Source: Psychromarinibacter sediminicola
GTDB lineage: Bacteria; Pseudomonadota; Alphaproteobacteria; Rhodobacterales; Rhodobacteraceae
Direction of reading: 5' to 3'
Assembly: GCF_029168335.1 (NCBI RefSeq)
Contig: NZ_JARGYC010000006.1
Location: 1-64,000 of the forward strand
DNA: 64,000 nucleotides
Below are positions 1-8,397 of this stretch, in pieces; within the stretch, counting starts at the first letter, position 1, and every line of letters begins with the position of its first letter. Both the position numbers and the translations under genes were made by a program. Below the pieces are notes generated by a model. The model did not search any database and was not told the origin of the DNA. It saw nothing but the letters and a program-made list of their open reading frames with translations.

Positions 1-92
1 TCCGTCCCGCGCATCATCACCCCCAGCATGCCGTGCAAAGGGTGAATCACGTTCTCAAACCCCTGTCGAGGCAGAGTTTTTCAGCAGCCTGT
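1..92 (-). mobile_element. Possible terminus of an IS5/IS1182-like insertion sequence (cut by window edge)
   Basis: On the minus strand a possible start codon at 15-17 opens a frame reading MMRGT before it leaves the window. I recall MRG(T/A)D-type N-termini from IS5-type transposases. About 60 bases upstream of that start, positions 76-91 on the plus strand read TTTTTCAGCAGCCTGT, whose complement CAGGCTGCTGAAAAA resembles inverted-repeat ends of such elements. No other part of the element is visible, so the call rests on memory of these motifs. It could instead be an unrelated gene start. Confidence 0.35.
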
Positions 93-94
93 TA

Positions 95-119
95 AAAGGG
101 GGCCCGGGCGGCCCCCTTT
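95..119. terminator. Bidirectional intrinsic terminator
   Basis: Perfect 10-bp arms AAAGGGGGCC (95-104) and GGCCCCCTTT (110-119) enclose a 5-base loop. The T-tract on each strand is formed by the arm ends. It lies just after the stop codon of the minus-strand gene at 137-400. Confidence 0.75.
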
Positions 120-136
120 CGCGTTCTGCGGGCGGC

Positions 137-400
137 TCAGCTATCGCCGTCCTCGGCCGCTTCGGCCTGCAGGAAATGCGTGCGCGCCACGTCGTTCACG
201 ACATCGCGGCGAACGCCGGGCTGGTTCTGCAGATAGACCCGGCCCTCGTTGCCTTCGAGCCCTTCATGGGCCTTCAGGATCGACAGTTCCTGCAGCGTGT
301 ACTGCCCGGGCTCCACGCCGAGGCTGCGCGCAAGCTGGTCGTTGGCCAGGGCCGGCGTGGCGGCTGCGAGGGCGATGGCGGAAATGATGATGCGTTTCAT
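137..400 (-). CDS. Small secreted protein of unknown function (87 aa)
   Basis: The predicted product is 87 residues and starts MKRIIISAIALAAATPALA, a typical Sec signal peptide with a cleavage site near residue 19 or 20. The mature part of about 67 residues is polar, with a QYTLQELSILKAHEGLEG segment and an acidic C-terminus (EAAEDGDS). The start is supported by an AAGGAG ribosome-binding site about 7 bases upstream. No domain is recognised. It is transcribed divergently from the oxidase gene at 665, and a terminator follows its stop. A periplasmic location is inferred from the signal peptide. The function is unknown. Confidence 0.7.
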   Translation of the reverse strand: MKRIIISAIALAAATPALANDQLARSLGVEPGQYTLQELSILKAHEGLEGNEGRVYLQNQPGVRRDVVNDVARTHFLQAEAAEDGDS

Positions 401-664
401 GGTCTTGCTCCTTGTCTCAGGTTCGTTGGGTCGCGGCGTCTTGCCGTCGATGATCAAAGAATGGGAGCCACCGACCCGTTTATCAATGAACAAGAGCGTG
501 CCAAATTCGTTAGATAGGTGCTTTCTTGCACATAGGTTCCGCAATTTCTGGCATGACGTCGCGTTGCATGGTCGCAGGCGGCCCACTGTCCGACGGTTTG
601 AAACGGCCCCATATTGCTGCCAATCTTCATGGCGAGATCGCGCTGGATAGGGCAAAAGACAGGC

Positions 665-1981
665 ATGCGCTGGAAATCCACGACATATGCGGGTTGGGGC
701 CGCGCCCTGCGCGCCGCGGGCGAGCTCGCCCGGCCGGAGCGGCAGGCGACGCTCGCGGCGCTGATGGCCGACAGCCCCGCCCCCGCCATCGGCAAGCGCC
801 GCTCCTACGGCGACGCCTGCCTGAACGACGGCGGCCGGGCGGTGGACATGACCCGGCTCGACCGCTTCCTCGGCTTCGACGAGACGACCGGTGCGCTGAC
901 CGCCGAGGCCGGCCTGACCCTGGGCGAGATCGTCGCGGTCATGGCGCCGCGCGGCTGGATTCCCGCGGTGGTGCCCGGCACCGGCTTCGCGACCATCGGC
1001 GGCGCCATCGGCAACGACGTCCATGGCAAGAACCACCACCACGCCGGCAGCTTCGCCCAGCATGTCCGCGCGCTGACCCTGCTCCGGCCCGACGGCACGC
1101 AGGCCCGCATCACGCCCGAGGACGACATCGACCTGTTCCGTGCCACCGCCGGCGGGCTGGGCCAGACCGGCATCGTCGTCTCGGCCGAGCTGGAGATGAC
1201 GCGCGTGCCCGGCGACATCATGACCGTGACCGAACGGCGGGCGGAAGATTTCGACGCCTTCCGCGCCATGCTGGACGCCTCGGAGGCCTCCTATACCGTG
1301 GGCTGGATCGACACGACGGCGAAGGGCGACAGCCTGGGCCGCGGCATCCTGGAAGAGGCGGAACCGGCCTCGGGCCTGGTGCCGCTCAAGAAAGGGTCGA
1401 AACGGGTGCCGATGGACGCGCCGGGCTTCGCCCTGTCCCACCCGATCGTCCGGGTCTTCAACGAGGCCTATTACCGCCGCGTGCCCCGGCGCGGGCGCAC
1501 CGTGGTCCGGCCCGTCGACGACTTCTTCTTCCCGCTCGACCGGATCCACGACTGGAACCGGCTTTACGGCAAGCGCGGCTTCCACCAGTTCCAGTGCGTC
1601 GTGCCGCTGGCCGCGCGCGAGGCGATCCGCGACATGCTGGGCCGGATCGCGGGGTCCGGCCTGTCCTCGCCGCTGGCGGTGCTGAAACGCACCGGGCCGG
1701 GCCGCGCGGGGCATCTGAGCTTCCCGATGGAGGGCTACACGCTGGCCTGCGATCTGCGCGCCCTGCCCGAGGCGGAAAAGATGATCCGCACGCTGGAGGA
1801 TCTGACGGCGGATGCCGGCGGCCGTATCTACTTCGCCAAGGACGCGCTCTGCACGCCCGAGCGCATTCCGCAGATGTATCCCGAACTCGACGCCTGGCGC
1901 GCGGTGGTGGCCAAGGCCGACCCGAAGGGCGCGATGGTCACCGACCTGGTGCGGCGGCTGAAGCTTCGGGAGGCTGCATGA
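665..1981 (+). CDS. DprE1-like FAD-binding oxidoreductase
   Basis: This 438-residue protein belongs to the FAD-binding (PCMH/VAO) oxidase family and most resembles DprE1, which oxidises decaprenylphosphoryl-ribose to the 2-keto intermediate. Near residues 105-130 it carries GGAIGNDVHGKNHHHAGSF. The HGKNHH stretch is characteristic of DprE1 around its FAD-binding histidine. A KRRSYGDACLNDGG segment forms the nucleotide-binding loop. ATG 665 (MRWKSTTYAGWGRA) is chosen because the conserved N-terminus begins there; in-frame ATGs at 614 and 629 lie further upstream. The gene overlaps the next one by ATGA, so translational coupling is likely. The substrate could be another polyprenyl-phosphate pentose, or the enzyme could be an aldonolactone oxidase. 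The neighbouring reductase and HAD-UbiA protein favour the DprE1 role. Confidence 0.8.
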   Translation: MRWKSTTYAGWGRALRAAGELARPERQATLAALMADSPAPAIGKRRSYGDACLNDGGRAVDMTRLDRFLGFDETTGALTAEAGLTLGEIVAVMAPRGWIPAVVPGTGFATIGGAIGNDVHGKNHHHAGSFAQHVRALTLLRPDGTQARITPEDDIDLFRATAGGLGQTGIVVSAELEMTRVPGDIMTVTERRAEDFDAFRAMLDASEASYTVGWIDTTAKGDSLGRGILEEAEPASGLVPLKKGSKRVPMDAPGFALSHPIVRVFNEAYYRRVPRRGRTVVRPVDDFFFPLDRIHDWNRLYGKRGFHQFQCVVPLAAREAIRDMLGRIAGSGLSSPLAVLKRTGPGRAGHLSFPMEGYTLACDLRALPEAEKMIRTLEDLTADAGGRIYFAKDALCTPERIPQMYPELDAWRAVVAKADPKGAMVTDLVRRLKLREAA

Positions 1982-2715
1982 GCCAGACCTGGATCATCCT
2001 CGGGGCGACCTCGTCGATGGCGCGCGCGCTGGCCCGGGCGCTGGCGGCGGAGGGGCACATGCTGATCCTCGCCGGGCGCGACGGCGCGGAGCTGGAGGCC
2101 ATCGCCGCCGACTGCCGCCTGCGCGGCGCCGCCGCGGCCGAGACCGCCGCCTTCGACGCGCGCGACGCCGGCAGCTTCACGCCCCTGATCGACCGCGCCA
2201 GGGCGGCCGAGGGCATCGTCAACGCCGCCGTCTTCGTCGGCTCGATGCCCGAGCAATCGGCCATCGACGCGGACCCGTCGCTTCTGGACGGCACCGTGAC
2301 CGACAGCTTCACCGGGCCGGCGCGCTTCCTGCAGATGCTGGCCCCGGTGATCGAGGAGAAGGCCGCCGGCACCGTCGTCGGCGTCGGCTCCGTCGCGGGC
2401 GACCGCGGGCGGCTCGGCAACTATGTCTACGGCGCCGCCAAGGCGGGCTTTGCCACCTATCTCTCCGGCCTGCGCAACCGGCTGACGCGCGCCGGCGGGC
2501 ATGTGGTCACGGTCAAGCCGGGCTTCGTCGACACCGGCATGACCTGGGGGATCGAGGGGATGTTCCTGGTGGCCCAGCCCGACAAGGTCGCCGCCGACAT
2601 CCTGAAGGCGGTCGCGCGCCGGCGGAACGTGATCTACACGCCGTTCTTCTGGCGCGGGATCATGGCGATCATCCGCGCGATCCCCGAGCCGATCTTCAAG
2701 AAGCTGTCGATCTGA
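1978..2715 (+). CDS. DprE2-like short-chain dehydrogenase/reductase
   Basis: The product is a 245-residue SDR. It has an N-terminal nucleotide-binding segment IILGATSSMARALARAL, a GSVAGDRGR serine region and the catalytic pair Y151-x3-K155 (YGAAK). In the decaprenylphosphoryl-arabinose pathway the partner of DprE1 is the NAD(P)H-dependent SDR DprE2, which reduces the 2-keto sugar to the arabinose epimer. The ATGA overlap with the preceding DprE1-like gene suggests a two-component epimerase. The C-terminus (VIYTPFFWRGIMAIIRAIP) is hydrophobic, consistent with action at the inner membrane on a lipid-linked substrate. The SDR class is clear. The exact substrate is inferred from the neighbour. 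Confidence 0.8.
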   Translation: MSQTWIILGATSSMARALARALAAEGHMLILAGRDGAELEAIAADCRLRGAAAAETAAFDARDAGSFTPLIDRARAAEGIVNAAVFVGSMPEQSAIDADPSLLDGTVTDSFTGPARFLQMLAPVIEEKAAGTVVGVGSVAGDRGRLGNYVYGAAKAGFATYLSGLRNRLTRAGGHVVTVKPGFVDTGMTWGIEGMFLVAQPDKVAADILKAVARRRNVIYTPFFWRGIMAIIRAIPEPIFKKLSI

Positions 2716-2763
2716 GCGGCACGCCCGGCGAGACCGGCTCGGCAGAGCGCGCCGAGCGCGAGC

Positions 2764-4197
2764 TCAGCCGAACCATGTCTGCCACAGCCCGGCCGCGTAG
2801 AACATGATCGCCAGCATCAGGAAGATCAGCCCCAATCCGTGCTTGTCGGTCGCCGCAAAGACGATGGGGTCGTAATCCTGCTTGCCCTGGTAGCCCAGCC
2901 GCACCATCCGCCATAGCCACAGGAACAGCGGCACCAGCGCCACCCATAACAGCCAGCGCGTCGGGTAGAGCTCCCGCGCCTGCTCGGTGAAGCTGTAGAG
3001 GAAGAAGACCAGCAGCGCCCCGAATGTCCCGAGCCACGCCACGTTCAGCAGGTCGCCCCGGTCCGGCCGGCCATAGCCGCGCCCCGGTAGCCGCTCGTCC
3101 CCGGTGGCCAGCGTCACCTCGGTCAGCCGCTTGACGCAGCCCAGCGTCACGAAGGTCGGGAAGATAAAGACCAGCAGGTAGCCCGAGACATAGACGTCGA
3201 CCGCCAGCGCCCCGGCGACCACCCGCAGGGTGTAAAGCCCCGCAAGCGTCGCGATATCGACCCAGCGCAGCCGCTTCAGCTTCAGCGAATAGCTGAGCGA
3301 CAGCACCATGTAGAGACAGACCACGCCCAGAAAGGCCGGCGAGATCAGCAGGCTCAGGCTCACCGCCAGCGCCGTCAACACGGCCCAGGCGGCCATGCCT
3401 ACGCTGATCGGGACGGTGCCGCTGGCGAAGGGCCGCTTGTGCTTGGTGGCGTGCAGCCGGTCGGCCTCCAGGTCCAGAAGGTCGTTGACGATGTAAATCG
3501 ACGAGGCCGCGAAGGAGAAGGCGACCATCCCCAGGAGCACGGTGAACAGCGTCGACCAGTCGAAATAGTGCGAGGCCAGCATCGGCACCAGCAGCAGCAC
3601 GTTCTTCACCCACTGGTGCGGCCGCAGCGCGCGGATCAGGTCGCCCAGCTGCCACGTGCCGGCCAGCCGAGTCACCGGCTTGCCCGCCGCCTCCAGCGCC
3701 GCGGCCTCCGCCGGTGCACCGACGACGACGGCGCCGCGCGCCTCGGCCCAGACGGGGCGGTCGGCGGCCTCGTTGCCGGCATAGTCGAAGCCGCCCTTGC
3801 CATAGGTCTCGACCAGCGCCGCCGCCTTGGCGGCGCCCTTCATGTTCTGCCCGTCGGCCGAGGCGATGACGGTCTCCGGCAGCCCGTGGTCCCGCGCCAG
3901 CGCCTGTACCAGCGCGCTGTCCGAGGCGGAGGCGAAGACCACCTCGCGCCCCTCCGCCCGCGCGGTGCGGGCCAGGTCCGCGACGTCCGAGTTGACCGGC
4001 AACAGGTCGGTCCGGAGCTGGGCGATCTCGGCCAGTTCGCGCTTCAGCACGGCGCGGTCGCCGAAATGCGCCGCGCAGGTGCGCAGGGTGTCGGCGGGCG
4101 CCCGGCCCAGCCCGGCCCAGAAACACTCGAACAGCATGTCGGTGCGCAGGAACGTGCCGTCCACGTCCAGCACCAGCGGCGTCTTATCAGCTTTCAC
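2764..4197 (-). CDS. HAD-UbiA fusion, DPPR-synthase-like prenyltransferase
   Basis: The product is a two-domain protein of about 477 residues. The N-terminal 190 residues form a HAD phosphatase domain with the nucleophile motif DVDGT near residue 9. The rest is a polytopic UbiA-type prenyltransferase with the Mg-diphosphate motif NDLLDLEADR and a second acidic motif DYDPIVFAATD near the C-terminus. The combination resembles bacterial enzymes that couple 5-phosphoribosyl diphosphate to a polyprenyl phosphate and then remove the 5-phosphate. In mycobacteria these steps feed DprE1/DprE2; NoeC of Azorhizobium is a related protein linked to arabinosylation. A GTG start at 4197 overlapping the end of the transglycosylase gene is preferred; ATG 4230 is an alternative without a ribosome-binding site. 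The gene converges on the dprE1/E2-like pair. Confidence 0.78.
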   Translation of the reverse strand: MKADKTPLVLDVDGTFLRTDMLFECFWAGLGRAPADTLRTCAAHFGDRAVLKRELAEIAQLRTDLLPVNSDVADLARTARAEGREVVFASASDSALVQALARDHGLPETVIASADGQNMKGAAKAAALVETYGKGGFDYAGNEAADRPVWAEARGAVVVGAPAEAAALEAAGKPVTRLAGTWQLGDLIRALRPHQWVKNVLLLVPMLASHYFDWSTLFTVLLGMVAFSFAASSIYIVNDLLDLEADRLHATKHKRPFASGTVPISVGMAAWAVLTALAVSLSLLISPAFLGVVCLYMVLSLSYSLKLKRLRWVDIATLAGLYTLRVVAGALAVDVYVSGYLLVFIFPTFVTLGCVKRLTEVTLATGDERLPGRGYGRPDRGDLLNVAWLGTFGALLVFFLYSFTEQARELYPTRWLLWVALVPLFLWLWRMVRLGYQGKQDYDPIVFAATDKHGLGLIFLMLAIMFYAAGLWQTWFG

Positions 4198-4996
4198 TCG
4201 GGATTCCCGCAACTCGGAAGGCACAGCCATCGCTTATGAACATCGGCGGCGTCTGGCACAAGCCGCGCGCCACCGACCACGCGGCCAGCACCTTGGGCAC
4301 ATAGGCGCGCGTCTCGGCATAGGGCGGCACGCCGGCATGTTTCTTCACCGCGCCCTCGCCCGCGTTGTAGCCGGCCAGCACGAGGATCGGGTCGCCGCCG
4401 AACTCCTCCATCAGCCAGTCCAGATAGGCCACGCCGCCGGCGATGTTCTGCGCCGGATCGGCGCGGTCCGTCACGCCGAAGCGTGTGGCCGTGTCGGGCA
4501 TCAGCTGCATCAGCCCGGCCGCGCCCTTGCCGCTGACGGCGTCGGGGCGGCCGGCGCTTTCGATCCCGATCACCGCCAGGACCAGGGCGGGCGAGACGCG
4601 GGTGTCGATCGTCGCGGCCAGGATCTGCGCCCCGTAGGTCTCGGCGATGCTCTGCAGGCTGGCCAGCCGCGGCGTCGGCACGCCCGGCCCCTTGGTCAGT
4701 TGCGCCAGGGCCGCGTCCAGCCGCCCGGGCCGGCCGTCGCCCAGGGCCGGGCTGACCTTGTCCCAGTACCACGCATAGGCTTCGGGCGCCGGGTCGGGTC
4801 CGGTCTCGGGATCGGTCTTCTCCGGCGCGACCTCGGCCTCCGGCTCGATCTGAACGGTGATGCGCGGTGGAGCGCCGGGTTTCGGCGGCTTCACCCGCTT
4901 GAAGGTGAAGTCGCGGAACGGCGGCGGGTCGTCGGCCGCGGCCGGAAGCGCCGCCATGGCGCATGAAATCACTGTCGCAAGGAATACCTGTCTCAT
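4187..4996 (-). CDS. Periplasmic lytic transglycosylase (SLT family)
   Basis: The 269-residue product has a signal peptide (MRQVFLATVISCAMAALPAAA). A Pro-rich linker (residues about 25-70) precedes a C-terminal SLT domain. The catalytic glutamate is E146 in GIESAGRPDAV, followed by GAAGLMQLMPDTA and the AGYNAGEGAVKKH segment typical of family 1 lytic transglycosylases. These cleave peptidoglycan glycan strands to 1,6-anhydro-muropeptides. ATG 4996 has an AGGAACG ribosome-binding site; the in-frame ATG 45 bases upstream would spoil the signal peptide. The following HAD-UbiA gene overlaps its end. It is near the Tad locus, but nothing shows a dedicated pilus role. Confidence 0.85.
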   Translation of the reverse strand: MRQVFLATVISCAMAALPAAADDPPPFRDFTFKRVKPPKPGAPPRITVQIEPEAEVAPEKTDPETGPDPAPEAYAWYWDKVSPALGDGRPGRLDAALAQLTKGPGVPTPRLASLQSIAETYGAQILAATIDTRVSPALVLAVIGIESAGRPDAVSGKGAAGLMQLMPDTATRFGVTDRADPAQNIAGGVAYLDWLMEEFGGDPILVLAGYNAGEGAVKKHAGVPPYAETRAYVPKVLAAWSVARGLCQTPPMFISDGCAFRVAGIPSES

Positions 4997-5456
4997 TATG
5001 GGTGCGTTCCTGCCCGGACCCTGTTGCGCCTTCATTGCCAAGTGGCACCGCGGTTGACCAGATTCCGACGCGGCGCAGCGGCCGGCGGAGGGTCATTCGA
5101 AGCTCGGATGTGGCAAAATTGACAGTCTGGCGCTGTGAATGCGCAAAACAAACGCGAAAATGCGAAGAACCCGGCGGCGCGGACCACGCCGGCGCGACCA
5201 CCGGGTCGCACCGATCCGCGCAGGTGACGCTCTGCCAAGGAACTCCGCCGCGAGGAACCTCTCGGCTGTGCGGTCGGCAACGCGCGCGCCACCATGTCGA
5301 ACCGCCGGCGATTGTTGCGACCCGGACACAAATAACCGCCAGCGCTTCGAAATTGTACACATGCCGCCCAATTGCCGCCCCAATTCGAAGGTTAATGATT
5401 TTTTGCCGCGGGCAAAGATCCGCGGAGAGCAGAGTATCGAGCAGACGGAGAGAGAC
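4997..5456. other. Intergenic region upstream of the pilin gene
   Basis: I find no convincing gene in these 460 bases between the divergent transglycosylase and pilin genes. Positions 5392-5406 read TTAA-N7-TTGC, a partial match to the CtrA consensus TTAA-N7-TTAA. Two CCGCGG palindromes lie at 5406-5411 and 5420-5425, just before the pilin ribosome-binding site. A promoter for the pilin gene is expected here, but I cannot place its -35/-10 boxes with confidence. Confidence 0.4.
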
Positions 5457-5651
5457 ATGAAACTATTCAACCTGATCAAGCGCTTCGAGCGTGACGAAGA
5501 CGGCGCCGTGACCGTCGACTGGGTCGTGCTGACCGCCGCCATCGTCGGCCTGGGCATCGCCGTGCTGACCACCGTCGGCGGTGCCACGGACGACTACGGC
5601 GAGACCATCGGCTCGCACCTGTCCTCGCAGGATGTGAAGACGACCTACTGA
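5457..5651 (+). CDS. flp: Flp-type pilin (major Tad pilus subunit candidate)
   Basis: The 64-residue protein starts MKLFNLIKRFERDEDGAVT. After the short charged leader comes one hydrophobic segment of about 22 residues (VDWVVLTAAIVGLGIAVLTTV), the layout of Flp/Fap pilins cleaved by a TadV/CpaA peptidase at a glycine (G17 here). The tail is hydrophilic and ends in tyrosine. The ribosome-binding site GGAGAG lies 6 bases before ATG. It is placed directly upstream of cpaB and the assembly genes and is followed by a strong terminator, which would allow far higher expression than the downstream genes. The E residue usual at +5 of Flp pilins is replaced by D in TVDW, a modest variation. Confidence 0.8.
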   Translation: MKLFNLIKRFERDEDGAVTVDWVVLTAAIVGLGIAVLTTVGGATDDYGETIGSHLSSQDVKTTY

Positions 5652-5668
5652 TCGCCTGACAGGCGATC
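5650..5668 (+). repeat. Perfect hairpin overlapping the pilin stop codon
   Basis: Arms GATCGCCTG (5650-5658) and CAGGCGATC (5660-5668) are separated by one base. The first arm begins inside the pilin stop codon. It precedes the intrinsic terminator and may protect the 3' end of the abundant pilin mRNA. Confidence 0.6.
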
Positions 5669-5673
5669 CGAAC

Positions 5674-5710
5674 GGACCCGCGCCGGAGGGCCCCGGCGCG
5701 GGTCCTTATT
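5674..5710 (+). terminator. Intrinsic terminator of the pilin gene
   Basis: Perfect 13-bp arms, GGACCCGCGCCGG (5674-5686) and its complement (5693-5705), are followed by TTATT. It isolates the pilin transcript from cpaB. Confidence 0.8.
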
Positions 5711-5927
5711 ATGTCCGGCCCCCGGCAACCGCCGTCGGACACCGGCCTCAGTCGGAACCCAGTCGGAGCGATATGCCGGCACTGTCGGCGGAGCGTGGAG
5801 AAATCACAGCAATGCCAACGGCAGTGCACGGATTTGCCGCAATACCGGGGCAGATTGAACGAAACCGTTGGGTCGACGTACGACCGGCGCGGTTCGCCGT
5901 GCCCGGTCGATCGGGAAAGGAAACACG

Positions 5928-6779
5928 ATGCGCGTGATATTCGGACTGGTTCTTGTCATCGGCCTCGGCCTTGCCGGCTTCGCCGTCTACATGGCCAAGG
6001 GATATCTGGAGAGCGAGCGCGCGGCGCGCGAGAGGATCGTGCCCACCGTGGACGTCGTCGTCGCGGACACGCAGCTGACCTATGGACAGCCCATCAGGAA
6101 GGAGGACCTGCGCGTCATCCGGTGGCCGGAGAATTCCGTGCCCAAGGGAGCGTTCCCGTCCATCGACGCGGTCTTCTCCAAGGGCGAGGACGTTTACCGC
6201 ACCGCCCTGCGCACCATCGAGAAGAACGAGCCGCTGATGCTGGTGAAGATCACCGATCCCGGCGAGGATGCCGGCGTGTCGACCCGGCTGACCAAGGGCA
6301 TGCGCGCCTTCGCGATCAAGGTCGACGTCGCCTCCGGCGTGTCGGGCTTCCTGCGGCCGGGCGACCGCGTCGACGTCTACTGGACCGGGCAGTTGCCCGA
6401 CCGTCGCCGGGAGGGCACGCGCGACGTCACCAAGCTGATCCTGTCGCGGATCAAGCTCGTGGCGGTGGACCAGACCGCCGACGGCGAGCGCGCCGCCCCC
6501 ACCATCGCCCGCACGGTCACGGTGGAGGTGACGCCGATGGAAGTCGCCGCCCTTGCCCAGGCGCAAAGCACCGGCCGGCTGTCGCTGTCGCTGGTGGGCG
6601 CCTCTGACGACACCTCCGTGGAAAGCAGCGTGGAGATCGACCAGAACCGTCTGCTCGGGATCGAGGAGGAGGAAAAGGAAGAGCCCGAGGTCGTCGAGGC
6701 CGAAGAACCGGAGGTCTGCACGATCCGCACGAATCGTGGCGGCGAGATCCGGGAAATCCCGATCCCCTGCACCAACTGA
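5928..6779 (+). CDS. cpaB: Tad pilus assembly protein CpaB/RcpC
   Basis: The product has 283 residues with an N-terminal membrane anchor (VIFGLVLVIGLGLAGFAVY). An SAF/CpaB-type domain follows (DVVVADTQLTYGQPIRKEDLR) and then the RcpC region (AFAIKVDVASGVSGFLRPGDRVDVY), which is the family signature. The C-terminus is very acidic (EEEEKEEPEVVEAEEPE) and ends in a two-cysteine tail (CTIRTNRGG...IPCTN). CpaB is a periplasmic component that helps the CpaC secretin assemble or gate. ATG 5928 has the ribosome-binding site GGGAAAGGA; the upstream in-frame ATG at 5868 does not. A terminator separates it from cpaC, so cpaC probably has its own promoter. Confidence 0.88.
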   Translation: MRVIFGLVLVIGLGLAGFAVYMAKGYLESERAARERIVPTVDVVVADTQLTYGQPIRKEDLRVIRWPENSVPKGAFPSIDAVFSKGEDVYRTALRTIEKNEPLMLVKITDPGEDAGVSTRLTKGMRAFAIKVDVASGVSGFLRPGDRVDVYWTGQLPDRRREGTRDVTKLILSRIKLVAVDQTADGERAAPTIARTVTVEVTPMEVAALAQAQSTGRLSLSLVGASDDTSVESSVEIDQNRLLGIEEEEKEEPEVVEAEEPEVCTIRTNRGGEIREIPIPCTN

Positions 6780-6801
6780 CAAAGCACGAATCAAACAAAG
6801 G

Positions 6802-6832
6802 ACGGGCCCGCAATGCAGGGCCCGTTTTGTTT
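6802..6832 (+). terminator. Intrinsic terminator between cpaB and cpaC
   Basis: Arms ACGGGCCC (6802-6809) and GGGCCCGT (6818-6825) are followed by TTTGTTT. An AT-rich stretch with a likely cpaC promoter follows at about 6833-6900. Confidence 0.8.
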
Positions 6833-6982
6833 CTAAAGTACAATTTGTGGTGCTCTGTTGCCCTTTCTCCACATGAAAGGATTTCTACAAACGGTTGATT
6901 ATTGATCGGAATCGCGTTTTCGGTCACCTTGCGCCCAACCCGGCATCCAGATCGGGCTTCCGTGATCATAGAGGCAGGTCAC

Positions 6983-8392
6983 ATGCACATTGCGAGATTC
7001 CTTGGGGCCGCCCTGCTGGGGCTGTCCGTTCTGGGCGCCACCGTGCCGGACGCATCCGCCCAAAGCCTTCGGGTGCTGCGCGGCGCGGCGTCCGGCTCTC
7101 TCAAGGTTCCGATGAACCGGGCGGTCGTCGTCGAAAGCGACGTGCCCTTCGCGGAGCTCTCCATCGCCAACCCGGCCATCGCCGACATCTCCACGCTGTC
7201 GGACCGCACGATCTATGTGCTGGGCAAGACGCCGGGGCGCACCACGCTGACGCTGCTGGGCGTCGACGGCGGGCTGATCGCCAATGTCGAGGTGCAGGTC
7301 GCGCCCGACATCACCGAGTTCAAGGAACGGCTGCAGCAGATCCTGCCGGGCGAGAATATCGAGGTGCGGACCGCGAATGACGGCATCGTGCTGTCCGGTG
7401 TCGTCTCCAGCATCGAGAAGCTGGATCGCGCGCTGGATCTGGCCAACCGCTACGCGCCGGACCGGGTGTCGAACCTGATGGTCGTCGGCGGTACGCATCA
7501 GGTGATGCTGAAGGTCCGCTTCGCCGAGATGGAACGCTCGGTGTCGAAGAGCCTGTCGACTTCGCTGGCCGTCGGCGGCGGCAACGGCGTCAGCGTCTCC
7601 GGCGAGACCGGGACGTGGCTGGACGCCGGCAACGGGCTCGGCAATCCGATCACCACCGGCCCGGGCACCGAGGGCGCGCTGGCGCTGGGCGTCTCGGCCG
7701 GCGCCTTCGAGTTCGGGGTGCTGCTGGAAGCGCTGGAGACCAAGGGCGTCGTCCGCACCCTGGCGGAGCCGAACCTCACCGCGCTGTCGGGGCAGGAAGC
7801 GCATTTCCTCGCCGGCGGCGAATACCCGATCCCGGTCGTCGACAACGACGGCTCGGTCACCATCGAGTACAAGCCCTTCGGCATCGAGCTGACCTTCACC
7901 CCCCGCGTGGTGGACCAGGACAAGATCAACCTGCAGCTCAACGCGGCGGTGTCGGGCATCGACCCGTCGATCACCGTCACCCAGGGCGGCATCGACGTCA
8001 GCGCCTTCCGCCGGCGCGAGGCCTCGACCGTGGTCGAGATGCGCGACGGCGAGAGCTTTGCCATCGCCGGCCTGCTGCAGGACGACTTCGAGGACCTGAA
8101 CGGCCAGGTGCCGTGGCTGGGCGATATCCCGATCCTGGGGGCGCTGTTCCGCTCGGCCAGCTATCAGCGCGAGCAGAGCGAGCTGGTGATCATCATCACC
8201 CCGCATCTGGTGACGCCGACCAACGGCGACGCGCTGGCGCTGCCGACCGACCGTGTCAACCCGCCGACCGAGGCCGAGCTGTTCCTGTTCGGCAAGACCG
8301 TGGGCGGCGACGGCACCACCCCGCCGCCCGGACCCGCCGGCGAAGTCTCTCAACAGGACTTCAACGGCTCCTACGGCTACGTGATGGAGTGA
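6983..8392 (+). CDS. cpaC: Tad pilus secretin CpaC/RcpA
   Basis: The 469-residue product has a signal peptide ending near VPDASAQ. An N-terminal pilus-secretin domain (about 30-130; VESDVPFAELSIANPAIADI) and a BON-like segment precede the secretin domain (about 170-420), with the family blocks RTLAEPNLTALSGQEAHFLAGGE, VVEMRDGESFAIAGLL and VPWLGDIPILGALFR. It should form the outer-membrane multimeric pore for the pilus. ATG 6983 follows GAGGCAGG. An OmpA-type lipoprotein gene follows after 5 bases, where other Tad loci have CpaD. Confidence 0.92.
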   Translation: MHIARFLGAALLGLSVLGATVPDASAQSLRVLRGAASGSLKVPMNRAVVVESDVPFAELSIANPAIADISTLSDRTIYVLGKTPGRTTLTLLGVDGGLIANVEVQVAPDITEFKERLQQILPGENIEVRTANDGIVLSGVVSSIEKLDRALDLANRYAPDRVSNLMVVGGTHQVMLKVRFAEMERSVSKSLSTSLAVGGGNGVSVSGETGTWLDAGNGLGNPITTGPGTEGALALGVSAGAFEFGVLLEALETKGVVRTLAEPNLTALSGQEAHFLAGGEYPIPVVDNDGSVTIEYKPFGIELTFTPRVVDQDKINLQLNAAVSGIDPSITVTQGGIDVSAFRRREASTVVEMRDGESFAIAGLLQDDFEDLNGQVPWLGDIPILGALFRSASYQREQSELVIIITPHLVTPTNGDALALPTDRVNPPTEAELFLFGKTVGGDGTTPPPGPAGEVSQQDFNGSYGYVME

Positions 8393-8397
8393 GAGAC

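Noticed and set aside
401-480. TGATCAA near 449 as an FnrL half-site
   Set aside because: Only one half matches TTGAT-N4-ATCAA; the other half is absent.
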